The notes under the pieces were generated by a model. The model did no database searches and was not told the origin of the DNA. It worked only from the letters and a program-made list of their open reading frames with translations. The translations under genes and the position numbers were made by a program. Below, piece after piece: positions 40,397-50,002 of a stretch of 50,561 bases of DNA; the stretch's first letter is position 1, and the number at the start of each line of letters is the position of its first letter. The stretch spans positions 1,188,731 to 1,239,291 of the forward strand of contig NEWS02000004.1 in NCBI GenBank assembly GCA_002869845.2. The letters are read 5' to 3'. This stretch comes from Nitrospira sp. CG24B (GTDB lineage: Bacteria; Nitrospirota; Nitrospiria; Nitrospirales; Nitrospiraceae).

Positions 40397-41113
40397 TTAT
40401 CCAATCTTCCCCGGGTAGAGAATATAGAGCATCGTGTACGTAAAGCTTCCCGTGACGAACAGCACGCAGTAAATGACCATCGTAAATCGGCCGAGCGCGC
40501 GATGCCGCCGCGCGCCATCAGGCCAAATCCGTTGAATCGTCATCTCGATCGCAAACACACACGCCACGATGGCAAGAAAAATCATATACACTTCCAGCTT
40601 CCGCATCGAAAACCCTGCTGTGGCGACACGCGAGAAAAACAGCCCCAGCACAACCACGGCAATTCCGCCAAAGATGAGGCCAATTTTCTTCCACGTCGTG
40701 AGTAGCCGTGATTCCCGTAAGGATCGAACTCCGTCGAGGAACTGCTGAGAGCGAAACCCCAACACGATCATATACACCGCCATGATCAGCCCAATCATGA
40801 CGAGAATGATATGGAGCGTCAGGACGGGGATGAAGACATAATCATAGAGCGACTGCGAGCCACCAAACCCTTCCTTCCCTTCAAACGCCAGGACCCCCAG
40901 CTGCCGAAACAGATAATACGCGATAAAGAAGCTGAGCATGGCAATCATGCCGCCCAACATCAACCAATGGTGTGCATCGGCCTTTCGCCGACGAGCTTGG
41001 AACCATCCCATGATGAACAGCCCGGTGAAGAGCGTCGCCATCAGTTGACTGAGGTCCGCACCCGTCGTCGCATACGTTCCAAAGAAGCCTGGTTCCCGTA
41101 ACCAATCCAGCAT
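40397..41113 (-). CDS. DUF420-like membrane protein (CtaM-type)
   Basis: The protein of 238 residues has about seven membrane helices. The central HHWLMLGGMIAMLSFFIAYYLFRQ and the later PVLTLHIILVMIGLIMAVYMI carry the His pattern of DUF420 proteins, some of which (CtaM) help mature heme-copper oxidases. Here no heme-copper oxidase gene is seen, but two bd-like oxidases are close by, so an oxidase-assembly role is plausible but not certain. The last helix pair ends with ILYPGKIG. It starts 72 bases after the O-methyltransferase remnant. Confidence 0.75.
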   Translation of the reverse strand: MLDWLREPGFFGTYATTGADLSQLMATLFTGLFIMGWFQARRRKADAHHWLMLGGMIAMLSFFIAYYLFRQLGVLAFEGKEGFGGSQSLYDYVFIPVLTLHIILVMIGLIMAVYMIVLGFRSQQFLDGVRSLRESRLLTTWKKIGLIFGGIAVVVLGLFFSRVATAGFSMRKLEVYMIFLAIVACVFAIEMTIQRIWPDGARRHRALGRFTMVIYCVLFVTGSFTYTMLYILYPGKIG

Positions 41114-41185
41114 CAGCCCCTGCCCCTACTTCCTCGTTTCTCACACCTACGCGAACTCTCTCGCATTCGATACCACGCATGCCTT

Positions 41186-41897
41186 CTACGGCTTCGTGCC
41201 TTGCACCACTGCCGTCTTCTCCAACTCCACAACAGAGACAAACCCGGCGGCCTGGAGCCATTGCATGGCCTGGCCAACCCGATAGCAGCTGCCCTGCTGA
41301 GTGTTGACAAGAATATGGACCGCGAACGCGGTCGTCCACGCCGGGCCGGTCCCAGCTTCGTCTAGAAATCGATCTTTAATCACCAACCGTCCACCCGGCG
41401 CCAGCGAACCAAAGCCCTTTTTGACCAGATCCTGATTCATCTGAAACGTTTGATAGTGCAAGATATCGGACATCAAGACCACATCGTATGGTCCCCCAAG
41501 GTGGTCTCTATTGAAATCACCGGGATGCAGGGCGACTCGTGATTCCAACCCGGCGTCCTTGACCGTTTTTTCCGCCAACTTCAACGTCGCCGGGAGATCA
41601 AAGACCGTCGCGTGCAGTTCTGGATACACCTGGCAAAACGCAATGGCGTTGGTCCCAGCGCCACCACCAAGATCTAGCAACCGCTCCCGTCCACCCAGCT
41701 TCAGGCGCTTGGCTAAATCAGGACCGCTTTGTTGGCCAATCAGCCTGCAGTCGACCAGCGATATCCTGGGCGGATTTTGGCCGTTCATCGATGACAGAAA
41801 AGACGTCCAGCTTCACGGCCGTCAGAAGGACTTTGGTCTCCCAGTAGTAGCCAAGCTGGAATACTTCTGCGAGTGAGAGCTCTCGTGACACACCCAT
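41186..41897 (-). pseudogene. O-methyltransferase (family 2) with internal deletion and frameshift
   Basis: From an ATG at 41897, one frame encodes a start typical of the dimerisation domain: FQLGYYWETKVLLTAVKL, then RPKSAQDIAGRLQAD, after which it runs into a stop near 41730. A second frame, open from 41788 to 41186 (200 residues), encodes the catalytic domain: SGPDLAKRLKLGGRERLLDL, LDLGGGAGTNAIAFCQVYP, VFDLPAT, VLMSDILHY and PGGRLVIKDRF. Complete members have roughly 330-340 residues; about 80-100 residues between the two parts are missing, and the frame changes at the join. The catalytic part could still be expressed, but it lacks the dimerisation domain that these enzymes need. It is flanked by RlpA-like and DUF420 genes. 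Confidence 0.7.
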
Positions 41898-42058
41898 TCC
41901 CTTGAGTTAATAGCGTTCAAACATAAGATCTTACCTAGATCAGAAAGTAAAAGACAAGGCGGCGAATGCCCTCCCGGAGGGACGAAGAAGACCGCTTTGA
42001 ATGTGCTTGGGAACTGACTCTTCTTCGTACTTCTTATGCGACAAGGTCAGATTTTCGT

Positions 42059-42811
42059 TCAGGCTTCTTCCAACTGGATGGTTTCTACATGCACCCTGGC
42101 GGTTCCCTGTTCGACAAATCCGAGTTGTTCGGCGGCTCCCCGGCTGAGGTCGATGATCCGCTTTCCAGAATCAGGGTTGTAATCACTGGGGAAAGGGCCG
42201 CGGTCATTCACTCGGACAATGATCGACTTTCCATTTTCGAGGTTCGTCACCTGGACGTGGATCGGCAGCGGCAGATACTTGTGTGCCGCCGTCAACGTGC
42301 TGGGATTGAACAGTTCCCCGTTGGCCGTCATGTGCCCTCCCGGCAGACGCCTGGTTTCCTCCCCATACCACGAGGCCAAGCCTGTCTCTTCGTAGGTCTG
42401 TGCATTGGCAAGGCTCATCGGCACATAATGCTGACCCTTGACAGTGTATGGAGCGGCTTTGACCCGCCCAAGCCTGATCGCCTCCTTAACCGGAAGCCCA
42501 TCGATGGTCTGAATATCGTCACGGATCAATGGATACTCCAACGGAGCCTGGACCACCTCAAAGGTAAACTTCCCAATGTGATAAACCAGTTTGGTGGCCC
42601 CCTTCGTCAATTCATAGGTCCCGCGCACAACCCAGATCGTGCCTCTGACCGTCTTTTTGGCGACACGATAGCCCGTCTTGATGACCGAGAAGGTGGTCCT
42701 GATTCCAGAGAAGGTCCCCTCGATCACCGAACAGGACGCAAGCGTCAGCAGGATGGGGAGCAAGAGCAGGGAAATGATCTTTGATTTCTTGTAGCGGAAA
42801 TATAAAGACAC
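42059..42811 (-). CDS. RlpA-like septal ring lipoprotein (3D/DPBB domain)
   Basis: The protein of about 250 residues begins with a basic stretch and a lipobox (LLLPILLTLASC), so it is a lipoprotein. Residues 30-150 are a helical and strand-rich spacer without recognised domain. The C-terminal double-psi beta-barrel carries the RlpA signature: ASWYGEETRRLPGGHMTANG, TAAHKYLPLPIHVQVTNLENG and VRVNDRGPFPSDY with RIIDLSRGAAEQLG. RlpA cuts or binds peptidoglycan at the septum. There is no SPOR domain. The GTG at 42811 is preferred because a longer reading (to 42853) would start inside the terminator of the upstream gene; no good ribosome site is seen. Confidence 0.85.
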   Translation of the reverse strand: MSLYFRYKKSKIISLLLLPILLTLASCSVIEGTFSGIRTTFSVIKTGYRVAKKTVRGTIWVVRGTYELTKGATKLVYHIGKFTFEVVQAPLEYPLIRDDIQTIDGLPVKEAIRLGRVKAAPYTVKGQHYVPMSLANAQTYEETGLASWYGEETRRLPGGHMTANGELFNPSTLTAAHKYLPLPIHVQVTNLENGKSIIVRVNDRGPFPSDYNPDSGKRIIDLSRGAAEQLGFVEQGTARVHVETIQLEEA

Positions 42812-42836
42812 GGCGACGAACTTGGCATAAAAACAT

Positions 42837-42865
42837 GAAGGGCAGCGGATCACCCGCTGCCCTTC
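42837..42865 (-). terminator. rho-independent terminator after the cupredoxin-like gene
   Basis: A perfect 12-bp stem (GAAGGGCAGCGG / CCGCTGCCCTTC, loop ATCAC) is followed on the minus strand by ATGTTTTTATG. It lies 25 bases after the stop of the cupredoxin-like gene and just before the start of the RlpA-like gene. Confidence 0.9.
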
Positions 42866-42889
42866 AACAACACATCGACAAAACGAGGC

Positions 42890-43684
42890 TTACTTGATTT
42901 CAGCCTTGAGGTTAGCGGAACCACCATCGGCCACTTCCACCTCAAACTCAATTTTCTTACCCTTGCCAGCGAATGGATGCCAAGCTACCACCTTGTGCTT
43001 ACCAGCAGGAACATCCTTGATCTCAAAGGATCCATCTTCCTTGGCGACCGCGAAATGCGGGCTCGACACTGGGAGGAAAAACCCTTGCATGAACTCATGC
43101 TGGTCGCATTGTAACCGGTAGTAGCCTTCCTTTTCTGCACCGCCACGGAAGGTCACCGGCTTATCCAACTTGTCACCCTTCTTCGCAAGACCGATGTTAA
43201 ACCCGGTTGCCGAAGAGCTGCCCTTTACCGTGAAGCTATGGGGATTGTGGAGCACACCGGCCACCGACTTAGGATCATCGGGATCTGCATCGGTGTTTTC
43301 AACCTTGAAGGGCCGAGTATTCACAACGATCCCCGTGAACGGTTGGAAGTCACAGAACGCGGCCACCACTTCAGTCCCGGCATAGCCATCCATCCACGCC
43401 TTATCCTCAATATCCGCAACCGCAACGACTGCACCCTTGAGACCACCATCCTTCGCGACTTCTATCTGCTTCAAGAACCGCTTATCGCCATCCACCTTGC
43501 TCTTGTCAGCAATCTTGGGGCAGAAATTTGGATTGGGGAACTTAGAAAAGAGGAACTCTTTCTGCTCCGCCTTCCCGGCAAACGTGACCTTCCCACTGAT
43601 CGTTCCGCCCGCATACGAGGTGAGAGGCGCCGCGACCAACGCGACGGCTGCCACACCAAACATCATTGATAACGCACTCTTCAT
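42890..43684 (-). CDS. exported cupredoxin-like protein with carboxypeptidase-regulatory-like domain
   Basis: The protein of about 264 residues has a clear signal peptide (FGVAAVALVAAPLTSYAGG). It has a cupredoxin-like core with HNPHSF, then LQCDQHEFMQGFF, which supplies Cys, His and Met in the order of type 1 copper sites, and a closing regulatory-like beta domain (EDGSFEIKDVPAGKHKVVAWHPF). Such proteins are often annotated as methylamine-utilisation or plastocyanin-like and may carry electrons in the periplasm. The ATG at 43684 has a consensus AAGGAGG seven bases upstream; the longer reading to 43777 is not needed. It has its own promoter (43837-43866) with a ~145-base leader and its own terminator, so it is a monocistronic unit. 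Confidence 0.85.
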   Translation of the reverse strand: MKSALSMMFGVAAVALVAAPLTSYAGGTISGKVTFAGKAEQKEFLFSKFPNPNFCPKIADKSKVDGDKRFLKQIEVAKDGGLKGAVVAVADIEDKAWMDGYAGTEVVAAFCDFQPFTGIVVNTRPFKVENTDADPDDPKSVAGVLHNPHSFTVKGSSSATGFNIGLAKKGDKLDKPVTFRGGAEKEGYYRLQCDQHEFMQGFFLPVSSPHFAVAKEDGSFEIKDVPAGKHKVVAWHPFAGKGKKIEFEVEVADGGSANLKAEIK

Positions 43685-44021
43685 TGGACTGCCTCCTTGT
43701 GATAGACCAACCAGCCTGTTCCTAACTTTCTCTCTCCACCCTATTTCACATCGGTCGCGAATAAAAATTCGAACCAACGACCGTTACAGTGGACACATCC
43801 ACACCACCGCTGGCGCACTTGACTCAGACCGAGTATGTATATGAAATCTTACAGCCTGCTGTCAATGTGAAACAAGAGGCTACTATCGGCCTTTCCACAG
43901 TAGATTTTTTGCCTTTAGTCCTGGTAGAGTTGGAAAATATGTGCCTGATTCCTCAGGCCTTACCATCTGCAAGAGCCTCTGCTCCTTATGAAGACATGCT
44001 CCTTTCTTCGGTCGTAAGTCT
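43685..44021. other. divergent intergenic region between cupredoxin-like and desaturase genes
   Basis: About 340 bases without a gene. It carries the minus-strand promoter at 43837-43866 and a possible plus-strand -35 box TTGACT at 43820 for the desaturase. A short stem CTACT/AGTAG followed by TTTTTT (43881-43912) reads on the plus strand; too weak for a terminator call. Confidence 0.55.
43837..43866 (-). promoter_or_regulatory. predicted sigma-70-type promoter for the cupredoxin-like gene
   Basis: On the minus strand TTGACA, 18 bases, TATACA. The stretch ATTTCATATACATAC around the -10 box is identical over 15 bases to the promoter of the torD-like/nxrC unit at 12089-12117. Confidence 0.6.
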
Positions 44022-44900
44022 ATGGTAACACCCGTACAATCCGCCGCCACGCTCAGGCGTACCTATCCCATCTACGTGACAGTAGTACTGTTCACCCTCG
44101 TCGTGGGGAGCGCACTCATCGGGGTGCCAGCTTTCGCCTTTGTTTATGGGTATACCTGGTTGGACTGGACCATGTTTGGGCTCCTGTACATGATTACCGG
44201 GCTCGGCATTACGGTTGGCTACCATCGGCTGATTTCGCACAGGAGTTTCCTATGTCCCAATTGGGTCAAGGCCGGATTACTGATCGCCGGCGGATGGGCA
44301 CTGCAAAACTCTGCCCTGAAGTGGGGGGCTGATCACATCCGCCACCATGCCGCGTGCGACCAAGATGCCGATCCGTACAACGCCCAACGAGGATTCTGGC
44401 ATAGCCATTGCGGATGGCTCTTCTCCGACGGGCGATACTCGGATGAAAAATATGCCACACGGCTCAGGCAAGATCCGGTTGTCATGTGGCAACACCGGTA
44501 CTATGGGCTCATCTTTCTCTCAGGATTGGCACTCCCGTTCGTGGTGGGCTTTCTCTACGGCGGTTGGGTCGGTGGCTTCGGCTGTTTTATGCTCGCCGGC
44601 GTCGGTCGGACATTTGCTGTGCTGAATTCGACCTTTTGCATCAATTCAGTTTGCCATTTATGGGGAAGCCAACCCCATGGCCAAGCGGATTCAAGCCGCG
44701 ACAGCTGGGTGGTCTCGCTCCTGACGTTTGGGGAGGGGTATCACAACTACCACCACACCTACCAAAGCGACTACCGAAACGGTCCCCGCTGGTATAATTT
44801 CGACCCATCGAAATGGCTGATTTTCACGCTGTCGCTGCTCGGATTAGCCTGGTCGCTCCGCACCGCTTCCGCCGCTGAAGGCAAAGCCTTACACTCCTAA
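44022..44900 (+). CDS. acyl-CoA/fatty acid desaturase (delta-9 type)
   Basis: The protein of 292 residues has four membrane helices (VLFTLVVGSALIGVPAFAFV; MFGLLYMITGLGITVGYH; YGLIFLSGLALPFVVGFLYG; GCFMLAGVGRTFAVLNS) and the three His boxes of membrane desaturases: HRLISH, DHIRHHAACD and EGYHNYHH, the last in FGEGYHNYHHTYQSDYRNG. It introduces a double bond into saturated acyl chains using a di-iron centre and oxygen. The start at 44022 is preceded by only a weak ribosome site. It is the only long plus-strand gene besides WD40, and it converges on ureD. Confidence 0.92.
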   Translation: MVTPVQSAATLRRTYPIYVTVVLFTLVVGSALIGVPAFAFVYGYTWLDWTMFGLLYMITGLGITVGYHRLISHRSFLCPNWVKAGLLIAGGWALQNSALKWGADHIRHHAACDQDADPYNAQRGFWHSHCGWLFSDGRYSDEKYATRLRQDPVVMWQHRYYGLIFLSGLALPFVVGFLYGGWVGGFGCFMLAGVGRTFAVLNSTFCINSVCHLWGSQPHGQADSSRDSWVVSLLTFGEGYHNYHHTYQSDYRNGPRWYNFDPSKWLIFTLSLLGLAWSLRTASAAEGKALHS

Positions 44901-44952
44901 CCGTTACCCGACCCTCAGCATCACCTTTGCGGCAAACAAACGAGCAGTGTGC

Positions 44953-45912
44953 TTAGTATTTTCGTAGAGACACCGGCGAGAGATTCAATAACCCTTCACG
45001 CACGACCGCCCATAACGCATCGAGCATAGCGGTGAGGTCAGGGGCCGTTTGAGCCAGTATCTTCACGGCAAGCCCAGGGACAGGTCCAGCAGACACACCT
45101 CCCAAGACTTCCCCTGGACGAGTGTCCAAGATCGTGGCGATTTTTGACTCCAATTCGTTCCAAACCTCTGATGGCGTACTGTCGTTCACCACATAAAGCG
45201 AAGCCACGTAGTTCCATTCTTCTGCCAAACCAACACGTTCTAAGTCCGTAGATGGATCAAGAACATATCGCTCAAGCAGCATACTGCCGGACGCCGTCGT
45301 AATTCGGATGTCGTTCTCCAGATCCGTAAAGGCCCATCGCTCCCCACTAGCGATACGGCCAGATGCGACAGCATCCCATAGCAAGAGCGTTGCACCAGGC
45401 GCCAGAGTGGCCTGGAGAGTCTGCCGAAATCGAGAACCGGCAAAAGGGATCGTATGTTCAGGGAACCACTCGAGCACCGCGCCAGAGCCGACCGTGATAT
45501 TGACGCGCTGTTCGGACACCTTTCCCTCCGTCCGATAGACACGGTTAGCAGAAGGGGCAGAAATCAGGACATGCGCATCCTGCTCCACGTTCATGTCGAT
45601 GGACAGATGGTCACCTCCCACCAGACCCCCGGATGGGTTGACCAGCAATGTGTAGGCGGCTCCCGTGTCATCAAGATAGATGGGGGGGAGCAGTTTCCAA
45701 GGTGTGGTGAAATATGAGTGCGAGATAATAGTCTGGTGATCACACTTCGTGTAGGTGAGCTTAAGCTCGCCGACCCGTCCGACCAATTCCGTCACAAACC
45801 ATCCTGGAGCCTTCTTTTTCAAGGAAGGCTTTCTTTTCCCAGAAGGTATTCTTTTTGAGGATGTGCCGGTTTCCCGAGACGTCCTCTTGTGCTGTCCCTC
45901 CCGAGTCGGCAT
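44953..45912 (-). CDS. ureD: urease accessory protein UreD
   Basis: The protein of 319 residues has an N-terminal basic tail of about 35 residues, then the UreD core: KCDHQTIISHSYFTTPWKLL, YTLLVNPSGGLVGGDHLSID, APSANRVYRTEG, EWFPEHTIPFAGSRFRQTL and a C-terminal LGGVSAGPVPGLAVKILAQ. UreD binds apo-urease and, with UreF and UreG, inserts nickel. It is the last gene of the ureABCFGD operon, two bases after ureG. Length is normal apart from the basic tail. Confidence 0.94.
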   Translation of the reverse strand: MPTREGQHKRTSRETGTSSKRIPSGKRKPSLKKKAPGWFVTELVGRVGELKLTYTKCDHQTIISHSYFTTPWKLLPPIYLDDTGAAYTLLVNPSGGLVGGDHLSIDMNVEQDAHVLISAPSANRVYRTEGKVSEQRVNITVGSGAVLEWFPEHTIPFAGSRFRQTLQATLAPGATLLLWDAVASGRIASGERWAFTDLENDIRITTASGSMLLERYVLDPSTDLERVGLAEEWNYVASLYVVNDSTPSEVWNELESKIATILDTRPGEVLGGVSAGPVPGLAVKILAQTAPDLTAMLDALWAVVREGLLNLSPVSLRKY

Positions 45913-45914
45913 GG

Positions 45915-46592
45915 TTAGGAACGCCTGGCTCGTTGCGGGATGCGCTCCTCCACCCAGGCCACTACGGCATCCATGCCCTCGCCGGAAAGAATATTCGTGA
46001 ACGCGAATGGCAGATCCCCGCGCATTTTGCGGGTATCCCGATTCATGACGGACAGATCCGCGCGCACATGCGGCGCCAGATCCATCTTATTGATGACAAG
46101 AAAATCTGATCGAGTGATCCCTGGTCCACCTTTTCGTGGGATCTTGTCACCACCCGCCACATCAATCACATAGATGACGTGATCGACGAGCTCAGGGCTA
46201 AAGGTCGCGGCCAAGTTGTCGCCCCCGCTTTCCAGAAAGATCAATTCAACATCCGGATGGCGACGAAGCAAATCGTCAATGGCCTCCTGGTTATGCGAGG
46301 CATCTTCCCGGATCGCCGTATGTGGGCACCCCCCGGTTTCAACACCAAGAATCCGGTCGACCGGCAAGGCACCGCGCTTGGTCAGGATTTCTGCGTCGAT
46401 TTTCGTGAAAATATCGTTTGTCACGGCGGCAAGGCTGAATCGATCGCGCAACCGCTGACACAGCGCTTCGACAAGCGCTGTCTTCCCTGACCCAACGGGA
46501 CCTCCAATACCAATGACCGGAATGCCAAGCTTTCGCGCTTGAGTTGGAGTCCAACTATGACTGTGTTCACGATTGAGATCGTGCATGATCAT
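45915..46592 (-). CDS. ureG: urease accessory GTPase UreG
   Basis: The protein of about 225 residues is the nickel-delivering GTPase. It has the P-loop [17 protein letters not shown], the [11 protein letters not shown] segment, the [17 protein letters not shown] nickel-site region with the Cys-Pro-His motif, [19 protein letters not shown] and [15 protein letters not shown]. The N-terminus has only a short His-containing stretch ([11 protein letters not shown]), not a His-rich tail. The ATG at 46592 or the one at 46586 is possible; neither has a strong ribosome site. It lies between ureF and ureD. No ureE is present in the operon. Confidence 0.95.
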   Translation of the reverse strand: MIMHDLNREHSHSWTPTQARKLGIPVIGIGGPVGSGKTALVEALCQRLRDRFSLAAVTNDIFTKIDAEILTKRGALPVDRILGVETGGCPHTAIREDASHNQEAIDDLLRRHPDVELIFLESGGDNLAATFSPELVDHVIYVIDVAGGDKIPRKGGPGITRSDFLVINKMDLAPHVRADLSVMNRDTRKMRGDLPFAFTNILSGEGMDAVVAWVEERIPQRARRS

Positions 46593-46676
46593 TCCACGAG
46601 GGGGTAGCCGAGGCGGAAGGCCATCCACCGCCGTTCTGCTCCTTTCTATACGTCACCATGCTCGCTGGCTTGAATG

Positions 46677-47363
46677 CTAGGACCGAAAGAGCCTCCATTC
46701 CAGAACGCCATGCCGCATTGCATAAATGTCTTGGACGGGCGACCACGAGCTCATGGCGGTATCTGAGTCAACGTCTCGGCTGATCCGTTCAATCAATGGC
46801 AGCCATTCGCCCAAGATGCGCTGCCCTTCATGTTGTCCAAGCGGGCTGAGTCGCATGGCGGCGGAAACAAACCCGACCGCAGTTTGATACAAAAAGGCGG
46901 CAGCCGTATCCTCTTGGCTCCAACCTGCTGCACCGAGAGTGAGTCCGAACGTAATCGCTAAATGGCCCGGAGCTCGCGCGGCCTCGACCTCGTCACAATA
47001 TGCCGAAAGAATCGGTTTTCCTTGGATTTGATCCGCCGCAACCCGGATGACTTGCCGTCCCATTTGACGGCTGGCCAGCCGCGATGCTCGACTAAGCTTC
47101 GCCGCCTCGAGTGTTCGATCGATAGCGAGCGCCACTGAAATTTGTCCGGTAGCCCCTGCTCGATTGGCTCGTTTCGTGGCCAGGGCTTCTCGGCGGCTCA
47201 TGCCACCTCGCAGCAAATCTTCGATGTACCCGGCAAGCTGATCGGAAGTTTTTACCGCGCCCCCTTGAACGGCAGCTTCCAAGCCCGACGAAAACGCGTA
47301 CCCGCCAGACGGGAAAAATGTATCAATAAACCGCAGCCCTTCAAGTAAGACAGACGTATTCAT
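46677..47363 (-). CDS. ureF: urease accessory protein UreF
   Basis: The protein of 228 residues is the all-helical activator that couples UreG to the UreD-urease complex. Typical parts are FIDTFFPSGGYAFSSGLEAA near the N-terminus, SRRMGRQVI-like SRQMGRQVIRVA, HLAITFGLTLGAAGW and the C-terminal AMRLSPLGQHEGQRIL. The gap of 84 bases from ureC contains a small stem (GGTC/GACC) followed by TTTTTT on the minus strand, possibly a weak attenuator that would lower accessory-gene expression. Confidence 0.94.
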   Translation of the reverse strand: MNTSVLLEGLRFIDTFFPSGGYAFSSGLEAAVQGGAVKTSDQLAGYIEDLLRGGMSRREALATKRANRAGATGQISVALAIDRTLEAAKLSRASRLASRQMGRQVIRVAADQIQGKPILSAYCDEVEAARAPGHLAITFGLTLGAAGWSQEDTAAAFLYQTAVGFVSAAMRLSPLGQHEGQRILGEWLPLIERISRDVDSDTAMSSWSPVQDIYAMRHGVLEWRLFRS

Positions 47364-47447
47364 GAGGTTATGCAGAAATAAAAAACAGCCGGTCAGCGAC
47401 CTTCACACTGTATCCGCTACTGGTAACCGAGCCAACCGTCATTTTCG

Positions 47448-49172
47448 TCAGAACAAGAAATACCGCTGCGCCATCGGGAGCACGGCAGCCGGCTCACAGG
47501 TAAGCCGCACCCCGTCGGCCGTCACGACGTACGTCTCCGAATCAACCTCGATCTTGGGAAGATAGTCGTTCAGCTTGAGGTCCCGTTTTTTGATATTCCG
47601 GCAATTCTTGACCACAGCCACGCGCTTCTGCAAGCCAAGCCTCTTTGGGACCCCTCGATCCAGTCCTGCCTGCGACAAGAAGGTCAGACTGGTGCTGGAC
47701 AGCGCCCTCCCAAAGGCACCGAACATGGGCCGGCTGATAATCGGCTCAGGCGTGGGGATTGACGCGTTCGGATCGCCCATCTGCGCCTGAGCGATAAACC
47801 CGCCTTTCAGCACCATTTCCGGCTTGACGCCGAAGAACGCCGGCTTCCAGATCACCAGGTCGGCGAACTTCCCGACCTCCACGGACCCAACCTCATGAGC
47901 AATCCCATGCGTGATGGCGGGATTGATCGTGTACTTGGCCACATACCGCTTGGCGCGGAAGTTGTCGTTCTGCGACGAGTCCTTCCCCTCATTCGGCGAC
48001 AGATGGCCCCGCTGGACCTTCATCTTGTGCGCGTTTTGCCAGGTCCGGATGATGACTTCTCCGATGCGACCCATGGCTTGCGAGTCAGACGACATGATAC
48101 TGATCGCGCCTAAATCATGGAGGATGTCTTCCGCCGCGATGGTTTCACGACGAATTCTGGATTCGGCAAAGGCCACGTCTTCCGGAATTCTTGGATTGAG
48201 GTGATGGCACACCATCAACATATCCAGATGCTCGTCCATTGTGTTGGTCGTAAACGGCATCGTGGGGTTCGTCGACGAAGGAAGCACGTTCGGCTCGCCG
48301 CACACTTTAATGATATCCGGGGCATGACCGCCACCGGCGCCTTCCGTATGGAACGTATGGATCGTTCGGCCCTTGAACGCCTTGATCGTGTCTTCGACAA
48401 ACCCTGCCTCATTCAACGTATCGGTATGAATCGCAACCTGCACATCGTAACGCTCCGCCACGCTCAGACAGGTATCGATCGCCGCCGGGGTTGTCCCCCA
48501 ATCTTCGTGCAGTTTAAGGCCGATGGCGCCGGCCTCAACCTGCTCATTCAATCCATCGGGATGGGACGAGTTGCCTTTGCCAAGAAATCCAAGATTCATA
48601 GGAATCCCCTCGGATGCCTCCAGCATGCGGTGGATATTCCATGGTCCTGGCGTACAAGTTGTCGCGTTGGTGCCCGTCGCAGGACCGGTACCGCCACCAA
48701 TCATGGTTGTAATGCCAGCCGATAGCGCGTCCCAATATTGTTGCGGACAGATGAAATGGATGTGGGTATCGATGCCGCCGGCCGTCACGATATGTCCTTC
48801 TCCCGCGATAACTTCCGTTCCGGCACCGATCTCCATTCCCTTGGTCACGTTCGGCATCAGATCGGAATTGCCTGCCTTTCCGATACCAACGATCCGCCCG
48901 TCTTTCATCCCGATGTCTGCCTTCACAATCCCGGTGTAGTCGAGAATGAGGGCATTGGTGATGACCGTGTCGAGCGCACCGTTCGCGTTCGTCACCCGCG
49001 GCGACTGGCCCATCCCGTCTCGAATCACTTTCCCGCCGCCGAACACCGCTTCTTCTCCGTACGTCGTAAAGTCTTGCTCGACTTCGATAAGCAGTTCCGT
49101 ATCCGCTAGCCGGACACGATCACCAGTGGTGGGGCCGTAGAGTGAGGCATATTGCCTTCTTGGAATTTTCAC
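47448..49172 (-). CDS. ureC: urease alpha subunit
   Basis: The protein of 574 residues hydrolyses urea to ammonia and carbamate at a di-nickel site. Active-site elements are all present: His 137 and His 139 in [11 protein letters not shown], the lysine to be carbamylated in GLKLHEDWG (about residue 220), [29 protein letters not shown], the flap MVCHHL with Cys and His, and Asp in SSDSQAMGR. Length is near that of the Klebsiella enzyme (567). The start is GTG, overlapping the ureB stop by four bases (GTGA), so translation is coupled. Ammonia from urea would feed nitrification partners or, if this is a comammox strain, its own ammonia oxidation. Confidence 0.97.
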   Translation of the reverse strand: MKIPRRQYASLYGPTTGDRVRLADTELLIEVEQDFTTYGEEAVFGGGKVIRDGMGQSPRVTNANGALDTVITNALILDYTGIVKADIGMKDGRIVGIGKAGNSDLMPNVTKGMEIGAGTEVIAGEGHIVTAGGIDTHIHFICPQQYWDALSAGITTMIGGGTGPATGTNATTCTPGPWNIHRMLEASEGIPMNLGFLGKGNSSHPDGLNEQVEAGAIGLKLHEDWGTTPAAIDTCLSVAERYDVQVAIHTDTLNEAGFVEDTIKAFKGRTIHTFHTEGAGGGHAPDIIKVCGEPNVLPSSTNPTMPFTTNTMDEHLDMLMVCHHLNPRIPEDVAFAESRIRRETIAAEDILHDLGAISIMSSDSQAMGRIGEVIIRTWQNAHKMKVQRGHLSPNEGKDSSQNDNFRAKRYVAKYTINPAITHGIAHEVGSVEVGKFADLVIWKPAFFGVKPEMVLKGGFIAQAQMGDPNASIPTPEPIISRPMFGAFGRALSSTSLTFLSQAGLDRGVPKRLGLQKRVAVVKNCRNIKKRDLKLNDYLPKIEVDSETYVVTADGVRLTCEPAAVLPMAQRYFLF

Positions 49173-49651
49173 CGGACGCCTCCTTTTCCAGAAAATCCGC
49201 GGGTACCCGCGAGCGATAGCGCGCGAGCCTTGACCTGCGCATCATCGAGTGATCCTTCCGTCAATCCATTGATGCCATAGGCAACCCGCTTCCCGGCTAA
49301 GGCCACAACCGTCACTCGCTTGTCCTCTCCCGGCTCGAACCGAACCGCCGTGCCGGCGGGGATACAGAGCCGAAATCCGAATGCTTGTGCACGGTCGAAC
49401 ATGAGCGCATGATTGGATTCGAAGAAGTGGCAGTGGGAACCAACTTGGATAGGTCGATCCGCGACATTCTTGACGGTCAGCTCCTTTGTTTCGCGCCCGT
49501 TGAACGCCTCTACCTCGCCGGCGGCGGCCAGAATCTCCCCTGGAACAACCGGCTTCCCCAGCTCAGCTTTGATCACGGCAGCAAGCGATCTCATTGTTTT
49601 CCGCGGCGATTTCTGACGCTTCGCCGAACTTCGCGTCGTCTTCTTCGGCAT
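49169..49651 (-). CDS. ureB: urease beta subunit with basic N-terminal extension
   Basis: The protein of 160 residues contains the complete UreB domain from [14 protein letters not shown] to about RVAYGINGL, with [26 protein letters not shown] and [13 protein letters not shown]. About 35 residues before it are Lys/Arg/Ser-rich ([17 protein letters not shown]), absent from typical 100-105 residue UreB, and there is a C-terminal tail of about 30. The start (ATG at 49651) has AGGGAG two bases upstream in a short-spaced site, so the extension is probably translated. It overlaps ureC by four bases. Confidence 0.94.
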   Translation of the reverse strand: MPKKTTRSSAKRQKSPRKTMRSLAAVIKAELGKPVVPGEILAAAGEVEAFNGRETKELTVKNVADRPIQVGSHCHFFESNHALMFDRAQAFGFRLCIPAGTAVRFEPGEDKRVTVVALAGKRVAYGINGLTEGSLDDAQVKARALSLAGTRGFSGKGGVR

Positions 49652-49699
49652 GGCTCCCTCCTACAGGGATACAGAAAGGTGGTTGGGCACGAGTTGCGC

Positions 49700-50002
49700 T
49701 TATCGAATTGGATTGTGGACGGTCACCAGTTTGGTCCCATCAGGAAAGGTCCCCTCGACTTGAAACTCATGAATCATCTCCGGCACACCAGGCATCACAT
49801 CCTTCCGCGTGAGAAGCGTGGTGCCGTACGTCATCAACTCGGCGACGGTTTGTCCGTCACGAATACCTTCCAGAACAGCGGCGGTAAGATAGGCAACGGC
49901 TTCCGGATGATTGAGCTTGAGGCCTCGCTTCTTGCGATCAGTGGCCAGTTGTCCCGCAACATAAATAAGTAACTTTTCCTGTTCTCTCGGGGTCAGATGC
50001 AT
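49700..50002 (-). CDS. ureA: urease gamma subunit
   Basis: The protein of 100 residues is the standard Ure[81 protein letters not shown] and HNPI at the end. It is the first gene of the ureABCFGD operon, with a strong ribosome site (GGGAGG, six bases upstream). The 197-base gap to urtE probably holds a promoter, but none is clear to me. Confidence 0.97.
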   Translation of the reverse strand: MHLTPREQEKLLIYVAGQLATDRKKRGLKLNHPEAVAYLTAAVLEGIRDGQTVAELMTYGTTLLTRKDVMPGVPEMIHEFQVEGTFPDGTKLVTVHNPIR

